From Massilia agilis (GTDB taxonomy: Bacteria > Pseudomonadota > Gammaproteobacteria > Burkholderiales > Burkholderiaceae_D): 64,000 nt of DNA. Positions 17,570-27,018 of the stretch are shown here, one piece after another (the first letter of the stretch is position 1; each line of letters begins with the position of its first letter). The notes under the pieces are model-generated. The model searched no databases, was not told where the DNA came from, and was given only the letters and a program-made list of their open reading frames with translations. The stretch spans positions 614,439-678,438 of the forward strand of contig NZ_JANUHB010000003.1 of NCBI RefSeq assembly GCF_024756255.1. Reading direction: 5' to 3'. The translations under genes and the position numbers were made by a program.

Positions 17570-18814
17570 CTAGTGTTCGGTCACCGGGCTGTCCAGCGTG
17601 CGCAGGAACGCCACCAGGTACTGCGCGTCCTCGTCGCTCAGGCGGGGCCTGGCCAGCTCGGATTTCCCCACCTGCGCCCGTGGCGCCTTGCGGTAGTGCG
17701 CGACCACGTCTTCCAGCGTTGCCAGCTGCCCCGCATGCATGTACGGCGCGCGCGTCGCCACGCCGCGCAGGCCCGGCGTCTTGAAGGCGCCCACCAGCAG
17801 CGGGTCGTCCTTGGCCATGAACGCAAGCTCCTCGCACTGGCCCGGCTGCGCGTCGCTGAACTTGCCCAGGCAGTTGAATTCGTCGTTCGCGACCACGCTC
17901 GTCGCTGCCGAACGGCCCAGGTCAGGGTGCGCCGGATCCTGGCGCGGCACCCCGGTGTTGTGGAAGTGCTGGTCGGTGAACAGCGGGCCGTTGTGGCAGG
18001 TTGCGCAGCGCCCCTCGCCGATGAAGATGCGCAGCCCGCGTTTTTCGGCGTCCGTCAGCAGGCGCGGCGCATCCGGGTCGCCACGCAGCGTCGCGCCCAC
18101 GTAGGCGTCGAAGCGCGACTGGCCAAAGCGCAGCGTCTTTTCGTACGCGGCGATAGCCTTGCCCATGTTGGCATAGATGCGCGAGACAGCCTCGCGCGTG
18201 GCCGGGTCCAGCGCCTGCCAGGCCTGGCGCTGCGCCTCGGAGCCGTTGGGGCTGGCGTCTTCCGGCAGCGCCGGGAGTGCGGGCATGGCGCCGAACGTTT
18301 TTTCGTAGCCCTCGCGGTAGTACGCCTGCATCAGGCGCGCGTAGCGGGCACGCGTGCCGCCGTGTTCGGCCGGATTTTCGAGCGGGCCGAGCGCCTGGGC
18401 CCACAGGCTGTCGGCGCGACCGTCCCAGAACAGCCACGGGCTGTAACCTGCGCCGGCCACCGGCATCGTGCGGCGATTGCCCAGCCCTGTGCCGCGCCCG
18501 CGCGGCAAGCCGTCCTGGTAACCCTTGGCCGGGTCGTGGCAGCTTGCGCACGACACGGCGCCGTTGCTGCTCAGGCGCTTGTCGAAGAACAGCTGCTTGC
18601 CCAGGGCGACCGCATCGGGCTTGCCGTCAACCGCGTTGGACGGGTCCGGCTGCGCCGGCGGCAGCTGGCCGATGTGCATCGATGACAGCACCACCTGCTG
18701 TTCCGGCGTCCAGTGGTCGGTATAAGACAAGGTGGCTGCGATCGACCACGCGGCCGCCGTCGCGGCGATGCCAAGCGCTGCCATCCAGCCGACGACGCGT
18801 GCGGGACGGCTCAT
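17570..18814 (-). CDS. Di-heme cytochrome c peroxidase family protein
   Basis: The protein has 414 residues from the ATG at 18814. It has an N-terminal hydrophobic segment (about 7-27) that could be a signal or anchor. Two c-type heme sites are present: CASCH in the N-terminal half and CATCH near residue 290, the arrangement of bacterial CcpA/MauG-type enzymes. Other family landmarks are LFFDKRLSSNG, WDGRADSLWAQA and FKTPGLRGVATRAPYMHAG. It presumably reduces hydrogen peroxide in the periplasm with electrons from the c-type cytochrome pool. The start overlaps the upstream lipoprotein stop by 4 bases, so the two are translationally coupled. A long in-frame extension upstream runs across that gene and is rejected. 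Confidence 0.88.
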   Translation of the reverse strand: MSRPARVVGWMAALGIAATAAAWSIAATLSYTDHWTPEQQVVLSSMHIGQLPPAQPDPSNAVDGKPDAVALGKQLFFDKRLSSNGAVSCASCHDPAKGYQDGLPRGRGTGLGNRRTMPVAGAGYSPWLFWDGRADSLWAQALGPLENPAEHGGTRARYARLMQAYYREGYEKTFGAMPALPALPEDASPNGSEAQRQAWQALDPATREAVSRIYANMGKAIAAYEKTLRFGQSRFDAYVGATLRGDPDAPRLLTDAEKRGLRIFIGEGRCATCHNGPLFTDQHFHNTGVPRQDPAHPDLGRSAATSVVANDEFNCLGKFSDAQPGQCEELAFMAKDDPLLVGAFKTPGLRGVATRAPYMHAGQLATLEDVVAHYRKAPRAQVGKSELARPRLSDEDAQYLVAFLRTLDSPVTEH

Positions 18815-19281
18815 GCTTTCCCCGCTGGCGCGAGGAGCGCGGACTGGCGCGGCGTGCCGCGGCCGACGACGACGTTGAAGGTAGCGGCATCCGGGCCGTT
18901 GGTGCTCGAGTCGATTTTCAGCTTCAGTTCCCACCAGCCGCTCATGCTGAACTTCACGCCGCCGATGACGTAGCGGCCGCCTTCCAGCTCGCGCGTCACT
19001 GCGGGGCGGGTCGGCAGGCCGTGCCCATGTTGCGGCATGCCGCCGCCCACTTCGATGCGTGCGCCCGGTACCGGGTTGCCGTCGACGGTGGCGACGCTGG
19101 CCTCCCACGACTGCATCTGGCCGATCTTGTCCGGATCGCCCAGCGGCTGCAGTTTGACCACGTATTTGTGCCCGTCGGTGGGCTTGGCAAGGGACAGGTC
19201 CAGCCCTTCGGGCACGGACATGCAGCCGGTGAGCAGGGTAGTGACCGCGAGCGCGGCCAGGACGAGAAATCGTTTGAACAT
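18811..19281 (-). CDS. YtkA-like lipoprotein
   Basis: The protein has 156 residues. The start at 19281 is fixed by an AGGAGG Shine-Dalgarno sequence 8 bases upstream and by the signal peptide it creates; a lipobox LLTGC places the lipidated Cys at about residue 20. The mature domain resembles YtkA/FixH-like periplasmic domains: WEASVATVDGNPVPGARIEV, MPQHGHGLPT and GWWELKLKI. Such domains are linked to metal or oxidase biogenesis in some bacteria. The 4-base overlap with the di-heme peroxidase gene suggests a joint function, perhaps substrate delivery or heme/copper handling, which is inference. Confidence 0.78.
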   Translation of the reverse strand: MFKRFLVLAALAVTTLLTGCMSVPEGLDLSLAKPTDGHKYVVKLQPLGDPDKIGQMQSWEASVATVDGNPVPGARIEVGGGMPQHGHGLPTRPAVTRELEGGRYVIGGVKFSMSGWWELKLKIDSSTNGPDAATFNVVVGRGTPRQSALLAPAGKA

Positions 19282-19369
19282 GTTGCGAGCCTCCTGTAAA
19301 AGTAAGTCAAAGAGAAGAGAGGCGCGCAGGTTAAAGCTTGACATCATGGGAAGGTCAAGCGGTCCACAA

Positions 19370-19399
19370 CAAAAAAAAGGGACCTCGAAGGTCCCCTTG
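19370..19399 (-). terminator. Rho-independent terminator with TTCG loop
   Basis: Read on the minus strand, GGGGACC, loop TTCG-containing, GGTCCC is followed by nine T residues, directly after the stop of the 169-residue membrane protein. It ends the transcript of the two paralogous membrane genes. Confidence 0.88.
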
Positions 19400-19401
19400 G
19401 C

Positions 19402-19911
19402 TCAGAACTTGCCGATCTGTTTGCGCAGCTTCATCCGCCACTTCAGCAGTCCCGCCGAATACATCCAGAAGTACCCGGCTGTCAGCCCCACGGTCAGCAT
19501 GGTGAGCGGGCTGTCGGTGATTTTCGGCGTGGGCAGGTTGCTGCCCTTGTTGGCGTAGATGAGCGCACCCAGGTACAGCAGGCGCGCCACCAGCGCCATC
19601 GCGACCAGGATGCCAAGGCGCGCGTTGGGCGTGAAGAAGCAGCCTTCGCCGGTCTCCTCGAAGCGCGTGATGCGCAGCCCGTACACGCCCAGCGCCAGGC
19701 CCGCCACCAGGCCGGCGCCGAGCGCGGCCAGCGTGAGCGGGTCGGACAGCTCGGTGGCCGGCACCGCCACCATCGCGAAAAAGGCCAGCAGCCCCGTGTA
19801 GTGGCGCGAGACGATCGAGCGCTGGCGCTCCATGCGCGAGGCCACGCGCGAATACACGCGCCATACCAGCACCGGCACCAGGATGATCAGGGCAAGGGTA
19901 GTCAGGTCCAT
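19402..19911 (-). CDS. CcdC/DUF1453-like integral membrane protein
   Basis: The protein has 169 residues with four or five hydrophobic helices. It resembles the neighbouring upstream gene along its whole length: WRVYSR after the first helix, a GLVAG-type helix, TRFEETGEGCFFTPNARLG in the middle and a YFWMYSAGLLKWR end. The pattern of a membrane protein with a conserved FTPxxxxG loop fits the CcdC-like DUF1453 group. It starts 9 bases after the stop of its paralogue and is followed by a strong terminator, so the pair is a two-gene operon. Function is unknown; a two-component membrane complex is a plausible inference. Confidence 0.7.
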   Translation of the reverse strand: MDLTTLALIILVPVLVWRVYSRVASRMERQRSIVSRHYTGLLAFFAMVAVPATELSDPLTLAALGAGLVAGLALGVYGLRITRFEETGEGCFFTPNARLGILVAMALVARLLYLGALIYANKGSNLPTPKITDSPLTMLTVGLTAGYFWMYSAGLLKWRMKLRKQIGKF

Positions 19912-19920
19912 CGCGCCCTT

Positions 19921-20424
19921 TCAGTCCTTGGCGGGGGCGGTGAGCTTACGCCAGCGCAGCAGGCCGATCGCGTAGGTCATGTAATAGCCGGACAGGATGC
20001 CGAAGATCGTCACCGTCAGCGGGCTTTTCATGAAGTCGTTCTGGTGCATGCCGCCGTTGACGTAGAACTCCCAGGCGCGCCAGCCCATGCGGCCGATGAA
20101 CAGCAGCGCCACCACCAGGCCGATGTGCGCATGCGGCGTGAAGTAGAACTGATCGCCGACCTGCTCGAACTGCGTCTTTTTCAACGCAACCGCGCCCAGC
20201 ACGGAACCGGCGACCAGGCCGCCCGCCAGGCCAAGCAGGATCAGCGGGTTGCCGATGCCGGCCAGGCTGACCAGCACCAGCAGCAGCGGGAAGAACACCA
20301 GCGTGGTGCGGTGGCGCCAGGTGCGCGAAAGCTGGCGGGTGGTCAGGCGCTTGATGCGGCTGTACAGGCGCCACGCCACCAGCGGTGCAAGGGCGACGGC
20401 GATGATCGGGGCAGGGATGGCCAT
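19921..20424 (-). CDS. CcdC/DUF1453-like integral membrane protein, paralogue
   Basis: The protein has 167 residues and four or five hydrophobic helices. It shares with the downstream gene WRLYSR, GLAGGLVAGS, KKTQFEQVGDQFYFTPHAHIG and the YYMTYAIGLLRWR end, so the two arose by tandem duplication. The ATG has an AAGGAA Shine-Dalgarno sequence. It is transcribed divergently from a small plus-strand gene at 20530. Confidence 0.7.
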   Translation of the reverse strand: MAIPAPIIAVALAPLVAWRLYSRIKRLTTRQLSRTWRHRTTLVFFPLLLVLVSLAGIGNPLILLGLAGGLVAGSVLGAVALKKTQFEQVGDQFYFTPHAHIGLVVALLFIGRMGWRAWEFYVNGGMHQNDFMKSPLTVTIFGILSGYYMTYAIGLLRWRKLTAPAKD

Positions 20425-20529
20425 GTCGGATTCCTTATGTCGAATCCGGCATTGTAATGCAGCCGGGCGGCGAACCGGTCCAGCTCATGATAAGGTTGGT
20501 GGTGCATTTTTTGAAAGGAGAACGAGGCC

Positions 20530-20697
20530 ATGAAGCCAACGCCTGCCCTGGCACACCGCGCGCCGGACCCGGAGCCCATTGAAGAGCCCAGCCCGGATAC
20601 CTTCGACAACCCGCACCCGCACCACAATCCGGTGCGCACCCCGCAAGAGGACGACGAGGACATCCCGCCCGACCACAACCCGAGCGTGCGCGTCTAG
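20530..20697 (+). CDS. Small acidic, His/Pro-rich hypothetical protein (55 residues)
   Basis: It starts at ATG 20530 behind an AAAGGAG Shine-Dalgarno sequence. The peptide is rich in Pro, Asp, Glu and His (EPIEEPSPDTFDNPHPHHNP, then QEDDEDIPPDHNPSVRV) with no hydrophobic segment, so it is probably cytosolic and disordered. Its stop overlaps the convergent tamB stop through a shared CTAG. The short length lowers certainty, but the ribosome site and the biased yet non-random composition support translation. Confidence 0.6.
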   Translation: MKPTPALAHRAPDPEPIEEPSPDTFDNPHPHHNPVRTPQEDDEDIPPDHNPSVRV

Positions 20698-23600
20698 TCG
20701 AAGGCCCACGAGTACAGCACGTCCAGTGCCGTATTCGTGCCGGTCTGCAGCTGCAGGGTAATGCGCGGGTTGAGCTTGTAGCGCAGCCGCACCACGCTCG
20801 ACGCCGTGCTCGCACCCTGCTCGAAGCTCAGGTAGGTGCGCGACGAGAGCCGCTTGCCGACCGTGACCACGGTGCTTTCGAGCCCCTTGGCCGAGGCGCC
20901 CGACACCCCGATCTCGTCCAGCCCGAGCGAGCCGGCCACCTTGGACGGGAAGCCACCGCCGGACCCGGAGAGCAGGGCGCTGGCCGCCGCCCCCAGCACG
21001 TCGGCCTCGGTGCCGGTGGTGCCCTGCATGCCGTGCCCCAGCACCAGCCAGGACAGCTTTTCGCTGTCCGACACCGTCGGCGTGGACACCAGCTTGGCCA
21101 CCGGCGCCTGCGCCGTGCCGCGCACTTCCACGCCGGCCTCGACGTTCGTTTCGCTGGGCTGGCCGCCGCCAGGCGTCTTGCGCACGGCGAGGATGTCGAG
21201 CGAGGGATTGTCGTACGGGCCGCTGAAGGTCAAGAGGCCGCGGTCGATCGTCAGCTTCTGCCCGTAGGCCGAGTAGGTGCCGCTGGCCACGCGGATGGTG
21301 CCGTTCACGCGCGGCGCCCGGCTGCCGGTGCGGCGCAGGTGCAGGCTGCCGCCGAGCGTGGCGTCGATGCCCTTGCCGCGCAGGCGGAAGTCGTCGCCCA
21401 GCTCGGCGGTGAGGTCCACCACCAGCGGCTGGGCCGCTTCGGGCTTGGCCTGCTGCTGCGGCGCGGTTCGACCCAGCACCACGACATCGTCCGACATGGT
21501 CGGGCGGCCCTGCGGCGCCAGTTCGATCAGCGCGCGGTCGGCGCGAAAGCTCCCCTCCAGCGCAAAGCGGCTGGCGTCGCGCACCAGCGTGGCCTGGCCG
21601 CTCACGACCACCGTGCGGTCCGGCCGCGACAGCGCCTCCAGCTTGTCGGCCACCAGCTTGAGCTGGACATTGGATGCGCTGCCGGCCAGCCGCATCGTGC
21701 CTTCGGCCGTGGCGGTGCCGTGCGGGCCGTTGAACGAGAGCCGCTGCAGGCGCAGCTCGTCGCCGGCGACCTGTGCGCGCAACTGGCCACCGCGCAGGTT
21801 CAGCCCCTGTTCGGTCCAGCGCGCCGCGAGGTTGTCGCCGCTGACGGTACCGTCCAGGCCCGGCGCGCCGATGGTGCCGGTGCCGGCCAGCGCCAGTTTG
21901 AGCGTGCCGTCCAGGTCCAGGCCCGGCTGGCCGGCGAGCGGGGCGAGCCAGGCGATCGACGGGATGTCGGCGTTGGCCGCCAGGCGCAGCGGGCTGGCGT
22001 CGCTCAGCAGCCCCTGCACCAGCTGGGCGGTCGCTTCCAGGTGGGTGCGACCGGGCTTTACGCCTTCCATGTCCAGCTGCGCGCGCAGCGTTCCGGCCGC
22101 GACGTCGGCGCGCGCGTCGAGCTGGCGCAGGCCGAGCGTGACCGGGATCTCGGTGCCCACGGTCAGGTCGCCGCGTTCGCGGAACAGGTGCGCCATGCCG
22201 TCCAGGGCCGGCGCGCCGCCGGTTGCCGCCGCCGTGCGCAGGTCGAGCGACCACTCTCCGCCCAGCGTCAGGTCGCCGCTGACGGTGTCGGCCAGGTCGG
22301 GCGCCACCTGGGTCAGGTAGTTGAGGGGAATGCCGGTGGCGCTGCCGCGGCTGTTCCAGCGCGGCCCGAGCTTGACCAGCGACTCCACGGTCACGGTGCC
22401 GGCCGGCAGGCGGATCACCGCGCCGTTGAATGCAAGCTGGTCCGGATGCGCGAGCCCGGCCAGGCCCGCGCCAGGCAGCGTGGCGATCCGCAGCGGCACC
22501 GGCGCCTGCAGTTCAAAGGCGTAGCGGCCGCGGTTGCGCAGCACGCCAACCGTGCCGTTCCAGGCGTTGCCGGTCCAGCCTCCGCGCAGGTCGAGCGCGG
22601 CGTCGAAGCCGTCGCCGCGCGCGGCCAGGGCAAGGGTGTGCGCTGCGCGCGTGCCGCTCGACTGCAGGCGCAGCGCGGCCACGCGGGCGGTGCCGGCGGC
22701 CAGGTCGGTCAATTGCACGTCGGCCGCCACCGGGTCCATGGGGCCGCGGCCGGTACCAAGGCTGGCAGTGGCGTGCAGCGTGCGCACGGCGTAGCGGCCC
22801 AGGAAGGCCAGGCCCTGGCCGTCGAGCGTGGTGGTGAGCGCAGGCGCGTCGATGGTTCCCGACAGCGTGCCGGCCCCGCGCAGCGCGCCGGCGTAACCCG
22901 GCCCCAGCGCGGCCAGGCGCGGTGCGTCGATGCGCCAGTCGAGCGTGTCGCGCGCGGTGCCGAAAGCGCCGCGCGCGCTCACCAGGTTCGGTCCAAGGTG
23001 CAGCTCGACGTCGGTGTTCGAGATGCGCGCGCGGTCGGCGTCAAAGCGGGCGCGGCCCGACAGGGGCGAGCCGGACAGGGTCGATTGCGGTTGCACGGCC
23101 AGGTCCAGCGCGCCGCGCCACGCCGCGCCAAAGCGCGCGTTGGCGTCGAAAGTGGCGTCGATGCTGCCGGCAAGCGGCGAACCGAATGCGGCCGGGTTGA
23201 AGCGCTGCGCCGAGCCGCTGGCCTTCACCGCGGCGACGCGCTTGCCGCCTTCGCTGGCCAGCAACGCCTCGCCGCGCGCCTGCACGATGCCGTTGGCGGC
23301 CTTGCCGTGGTCGGCCGCCCAGCCCAGGCCATTGGCATTGACCTCGAAACTCGTGCGCGGCGCGGCCATGGTGCCGGTCAGCTCGCCGCTGGCGACCACG
23401 CTGCCGTACAGGCCGGCGCGCAACACCTCGAGCTGGCGGCCCTCGACGCGCCAGCGCAAATGCTCGCCGGGCGCGCCGAAGCTGCCGCTCAGCTGCGCCG
23501 CGTTCTGGCCCAGCGCGAGCGATGCGTCCACGCTGCTCACGTGCTGCGCGTCGGCGTCCAGCTTGCCCTTGCCGGACAGCGGCTGCCCGAACAGCCGGCT

Positions 23601-25103
23601 GGGCGTCACCGTAAAGTCCATCGTCGTGGCCCACGCCGGGGCCAGCTTGCCGCGCGCCTGCAAGGCCGCGTTCAGGTCGGCCTGCGGCAGGTCGCCCAGC
23701 GCGGCCGGGTTGAAGTGGGCGACATTGCCCTTGACGTTGAACGCCTGGTCGCCTGCCAGGCTGGCCTTGCCGGCAAGGTCGACGGTGCCGCTGCCCACGA
23801 TGAGGCGCGCCTGCTTCAGGTCGAGCGCGGTGCCGGACAGCGCCGCGTCCAGGTCCAGCCGCAGGTTCTTTTCCGCGAACCGGCCGCGCAGCGCCTGCGT
23901 CTTCTCGGCGCCCGCCAGCTCAAGATTGCCGGCAATGGCGGTCTTGCGAATGCGGCTGTGAATTTCGTGCAGGTCCAGGCGCTCGGTGCGCAGCACGAAG
24001 TCGGCCTGGCCCAGCCCCGTTTCGCCAGGTGCCCGGTGCACGCTGCCGTTGCCCGTGAACTGTCCGGCAGCGCCCAGGTCGATCAGCACGCCGGAGACCG
24101 ACAGCGCCGCCAGGTCGCCGCCCAGCCGCGCCCGTAGCGCGCGCAGCGGCAGCCGCTGCTGGTCGATGGTGCCGGCCGGCCCGTCGTTGGTGATGTCCAG
24201 GTTGCCGCTGACGGCATTGCCGGCGCCAATGCGCGCGGCCACCGAGAAGGTCAGGTCCGCGGTCGGCAGGCCGGGACTGAAAAAGCCGGGATCGACATTG
24301 CGGCCGTTGATCGTGAACGCATGCAGAGGAATTGCTTCGTACGGCGCCAGCTCGACATGCCCGGTGCCGCTCGCGCGGCCGGCCTGGCCTTGCGCATCGA
24401 TAACGGTGGTGGCCAGGTTGCCGCCCGCGTGCAGGGCCAGGCGTGCGGGATGCGGTGTGCTCGCGGCGTCCTGCGCCAGGCTGGCATTGGCATCGAGCTT
24501 GTAGGGCCTGGTGCCGTCGATGGTGCCGCTCGCGGCAAGCGCACCCCACGGCGTGGCTGCGGTCGCGCTGCGCAGCCGCCATCCGCTTGCGCCGCCCGAA
24601 ACGCTTACGCGCACGTTGTCGATTTCGGTGGCGGCGCCCTTGCTGACGAAGACCGCTTTTGCCAGCCGCGCGTCGCGCACGTCCAGCCCGAACGGCGGCG
24701 CCAGCGTGGCGGGCATCGGCTGGGGCGGCGTTTCGCGCAGCGTTTCGGAACGCAGCGCGCCGGCATACAGTTTGTCGATCGCAAGGCTGCCGCCAATGAG
24801 GCCGGAGGGCGACCACACGATGTCCACGTTGTCGATGGTGAGCAGTTGGTCCGGCGTGCGGTACACGATGCGCGCGATGTGCATCGGCCCGTACAGCGAG
24901 CCGGAGATGCCCGACAAGGTGAGCTTGCCGCCGGTGGCGTTGGCGACCCTTTGCGCCAGCGACTGCAGCGTCGCCGGCCGGCCCAGGTACCAGGCGCCGG
25001 CGGCGGCCAGCGCGGCCACGATGGCTACGCCCGCGGCCAGGCGGCGCGGCCAGCGCCGCGGTGCCGGCGACGGGGTGGCGGGGGCGGGCGTTGGCGTATC
25101 CAT
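20694..25103 (-). CDS. tamB: Translocation and assembly module inner-membrane component TamB
   Basis: The protein has 1469 residues. A single N-terminal membrane helix (about 20-40) precedes a very long repetitive beta-rich region typical of the AsmA/TamB bridge proteins (AVGAGNAVSGNLDITN-like units, many GLDLDGTLKLALAGTG-type segments). The C-terminal DUF490 domain includes VNGTIRVASGTYSAYGQKL and SWLVLGHGM, and ends YSWAFD. TamB spans the periplasm, partners with TamA in outer-membrane protein insertion and is proposed to move phospholipids to the outer membrane. Its ATG overlaps the tamA stop by one base (TGATG). An in-frame extension upstream is rejected because it lies inside tamA. Confidence 0.93.
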   Translation of the reverse strand: MDTPTPAPATPSPAPRRWPRRLAAGVAIVAALAAAGAWYLGRPATLQSLAQRVANATGGKLTLSGISGSLYGPMHIARIVYRTPDQLLTIDNVDIVWSPSGLIGGSLAIDKLYAGALRSETLRETPPQPMPATLAPPFGLDVRDARLAKAVFVSKGAATEIDNVRVSVSGGASGWRLRSATAATPWGALAASGTIDGTRPYKLDANASLAQDAASTPHPARLALHAGGNLATTVIDAQGQAGRASGTGHVELAPYEAIPLHAFTINGRNVDPGFFSPGLPTADLTFSVAARIGAGNAVSGNLDITNDGPAGTIDQQRLPLRALRARLGGDLAALSVSGVLIDLGAAGQFTGNGSVHRAPGETGLGQADFVLRTERLDLHEIHSRIRKTAIAGNLELAGAEKTQALRGRFAEKNLRLDLDAALSGTALDLKQARLIVGSGTVDLAGKASLAGDQAFNVKGNVAHFNPAALGDLPQADLNAALQARGKLAPAWATTMDFTVTPSRLFGQPLSGKGKLDADAQHVSSVDASLALGQNAAQLSGSFGAPGEHLRWRVEGRQLEVLRAGLYGSVVASGELTGTMAAPRTSFEVNANGLGWAADHGKAANGIVQARGEALLASEGGKRVAAVKASGSAQRFNPAAFGSPLAGSIDATFDANARFGAAWRGALDLAVQPQSTLSGSPLSGRARFDADRARISNTDVELHLGPNLVSARGAFGTARDTLDWRIDAPRLAALGPGYAGALRGAGTLSGTIDAPALTTTLDGQGLAFLGRYAVRTLHATASLGTGRGPMDPVAADVQLTDLAAGTARVAALRLQSSGTRAAHTLALAARGDGFDAALDLRGGWTGNAWNGTVGVLRNRGRYAFELQAPVPLRIATLPGAGLAGLAHPDQLAFNGAVIRLPAGTVTVESLVKLGPRWNSRGSATGIPLNYLTQVAPDLADTVSGDLTLGGEWSLDLRTAAATGGAPALDGMAHLFRERGDLTVGTEIPVTLGLRQLDARADVAAGTLRAQLDMEGVKPGRTHLEATAQLVQGLLSDASPLRLAANADIPSIAWLAPLAGQPGLDLDGTLKLALAGTGTIGAPGLDGTVSGDNLAARWTEQGLNLRGGQLRAQVAGDELRLQRLSFNGPHGTATAEGTMRLAGSASNVQLKLVADKLEALSRPDRTVVVSGQATLVRDASRFALEGSFRADRALIELAPQGRPTMSDDVVVLGRTAPQQQAKPEAAQPLVVDLTAELGDDFRLRGKGIDATLGGSLHLRRTGSRAPRVNGTIRVASGTYSAYGQKLTIDRGLLTFSGPYDNPSLDILAVRKTPGGGQPSETNVEAGVEVRGTAQAPVAKLVSTPTVSDSEKLSWLVLGHGMQGTTGTEADVLGAAASALLSGSGGGFPSKVAGSLGLDEIGVSGASAKGLESTVVTVGKRLSSRTYLSFEQGASTASSVVRLRYKLNPRITLQLQTGTNTALDVLYSWAFD

Positions 25104-26932
25104 CAGAAGGTGAACCCCAGCGAGAAGTGCAGGCGCACCTGGCGCGCGGCCTGGCCGTATGCGATATCGACGTTGATCGGCCCGGCCGGGCTGCGCCAGC
25201 GCGCGCCCACGCCGTAGCCGGACTTGGGCCGCAGGTCGGCGATGCGGTCGGCCGCGTTGCCGGCGTCGTAGAACACCGCCGCGCCCCACGGCGGCTTGAA
25301 CCAGTACTGCAGCTCGGCGCTGCCGGTGGCCAGGTAGCGCCCGCCGACGGTCGCGCCGTCCTCCTTCACGCCCAGCTCCTGGTAGGCGTAGCCGCGCACC
25401 GACTGGTCACCGCCGGCACGGAACAGGAAGGTGCTCGGCACGCCGGTCTTGGCCCTGGAGCCGACCGCGCCGGCCTCGGCGCGCAGCACCAGCGAGACCT
25501 TGGTCGACAAGGGCTTGAGCAGGAAGGCGCGGCCCCAGGCGCGGATGAACTGGCGGTCGGTCATCACCGGCAGCAAGGCGCCGCCGAGTTGGCCGGTCAG
25601 CACATAGCCGCGCGTGGGCGTGATCAGGTTGTCGAGCTCGCGCTTGGTGACGGCATACGTGAGCGGCAGGCTCTTGCTGCGCGTGGACGGCTGGCTGTCG
25701 ATCGTGCGCAGCTCGGTCAGCGCTTCGAGCGTCACGCTTTGCTCGAGCCGCGGCGAGCCCCAGGCGCGCCGTCCCGAGATGCTGGACACGTTGGTGATCT
25801 CGCCCTGTACATCGGTGCGTTCGACGCCGCCGCCGATGCTGTCGTCAAAGCCGCTTGGGGTGGTCGGCCAGTAGAAGTCGGCGCGCCCGGTCTGGCGCTT
25901 CTGCTCGACGATCAGGCGGCTTTTCAGGCGCGTGCCATGCACGTTCAGGTCGTTGTAGTTCAGCTGGACGCGCCCGCCGGTGTTGGTCGACAGGCCGGCG
26001 CCGGCCTCCACGCTGCGCTGCTTGTTTTCGGTGACCTGCACCAGCACAGGCAGCACCAGCGGCACGTTGTCCGGCGTGGCCGCCGCTTCCTCCTGCCCGG
26101 CCGTGTCCAGGCTCACCTGCACGCTGCTGAAGTAGCCGGTGTCCTGCAGGCGGGTCTGGAAGGCCTGCATCGCCGCCTCGCTGTACGGATCGCCCGGGCT
26201 GATCCGGTTCAGGTTGGTGACCACCGTCCGTGGATAGCGGTACAGGCCGACCACGTGCAGCGCGCCGAAATGCACGTCCGGGCCGCTGTCCACCACGATG
26301 TGAAGCAGCGCCTTGTGCGCGGCGGGATCGACGGTGGCGCGGGTTTCGGCCAGCTGCGCGCGCGCGAAGCGGTTGCGCGTGACCTGGCGCAGGAAGTCGC
26401 GCTTGGCGCTCTCCCAGTCGGCCTGGCGGAACTGGCGCCCGGCCGGCAGCGTCCAGTCGCTGCGCAGCGCTTTCTCGTCGAAGGGCAGGCCGCTGCCGGT
26501 GGTGCCAAAGCCGCGCAGTTCGATCTCGACCTGGCCGACCGTGACCGGCGGCCCCGGATCGACACTGATGCGCGCGACCGGTTCGGTGCCGCTGGTGTCC
26601 AGCCGGGCCTCGATCTTCGGCGTGTAGTAACCCTCGGTTTCGACCAGCGTGCGCGCCTGCGCCGGCGCCTCGCGCACCAGCCTTTGCAGGAGCGGCAGGT
26701 CCACGCGCGGGTTGCCGCGCCAGCGCATCAGGTCCAGGTTATTGGTGAGCAGTTCGTCGAGTGCGCCGGGCGCGTCCACCTGCACCGTGTAGCTGATGCC
26801 CCCCACGCTGGGGGTATCCTGGGCCAGGGCCACCTGGACCAGCAGCAGGGCGTACACGGCCGACACGATTTGTGCCAAAATTCGAGGTCGCCGCCGCGCC
26901 GTCGTCAGGTGATCAAGGCCCACAAAGAACAT
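25103..26932 (-). CDS. tamA: Translocation and assembly module outer-membrane component TamA (Omp85/BamA family)
   Basis: The protein has 609 residues with an N-terminal signal sequence (hydrophobic 22-37, cut after ALAQ). POTRA-like domains follow ([54 protein letters not shown]). The C-terminal half is the Omp85 barrel with the RGY motif region ([11 protein letters not shown]) and the final strand HFSLGFTF ending in Phe, the usual barrel assembly signal. A GGAG Shine-Dalgarno sequence precedes the ATG. It is cotranscribed with tamB and likely assembles surface proteins such as the autotransporter/adhesin types this organism encodes. Confidence 0.93.
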   Translation of the reverse strand: MFFVGLDHLTTARRRPRILAQIVSAVYALLLVQVALAQDTPSVGGISYTVQVDAPGALDELLTNNLDLMRWRGNPRVDLPLLQRLVREAPAQARTLVETEGYYTPKIEARLDTSGTEPVARISVDPGPPVTVGQVEIELRGFGTTGSGLPFDEKALRSDWTLPAGRQFRQADWESAKRDFLRQVTRNRFARAQLAETRATVDPAAHKALLHIVVDSGPDVHFGALHVVGLYRYPRTVVTNLNRISPGDPYSEAAMQAFQTRLQDTGYFSSVQVSLDTAGQEEAAATPDNVPLVLPVLVQVTENKQRSVEAGAGLSTNTGGRVQLNYNDLNVHGTRLKSRLIVEQKRQTGRADFYWPTTPSGFDDSIGGGVERTDVQGEITNVSSISGRRAWGSPRLEQSVTLEALTELRTIDSQPSTRSKSLPLTYAVTKRELDNLITPTRGYVLTGQLGGALLPVMTDRQFIRAWGRAFLLKPLSTKVSLVLRAEAGAVGSRAKTGVPSTFLFRAGGDQSVRGYAYQELGVKEDGATVGGRYLATGSAELQYWFKPPWGAAVFYDAGNAADRIADLRPKSGYGVGARWRSPAGPINVDIAYGQAARQVRLHFSLGFTF

Positions 26933-27018
26933 GTCGCTCCATTCGCACTTATTGCAGAGAACATCTTAACGGATCGGCAAACAGACTGGCGAACGTTTAT
27001 CTTCAGAAATTATTCAGC

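Noticed and set aside
17429..17570. Expected JetD nuclease gene completing a Wadjet system
   Set aside because: The condensin operon ends in a terminator and is followed by a repeat and an unrelated opposite-strand peroxidase gene; no fourth subunit is present.
21033..24137. A 1034-codon open frame opposite tamB
   Set aside because: Arg/Gln/Ala/Val-rich product with no family; tamB on the other strand is well supported to both ends.
26933..27018. preQ1 riboswitch before queC
   Set aside because: The leader is only 86 bases, lacks a recognisable pseudoknot core, and begins at the divergent tamA start.
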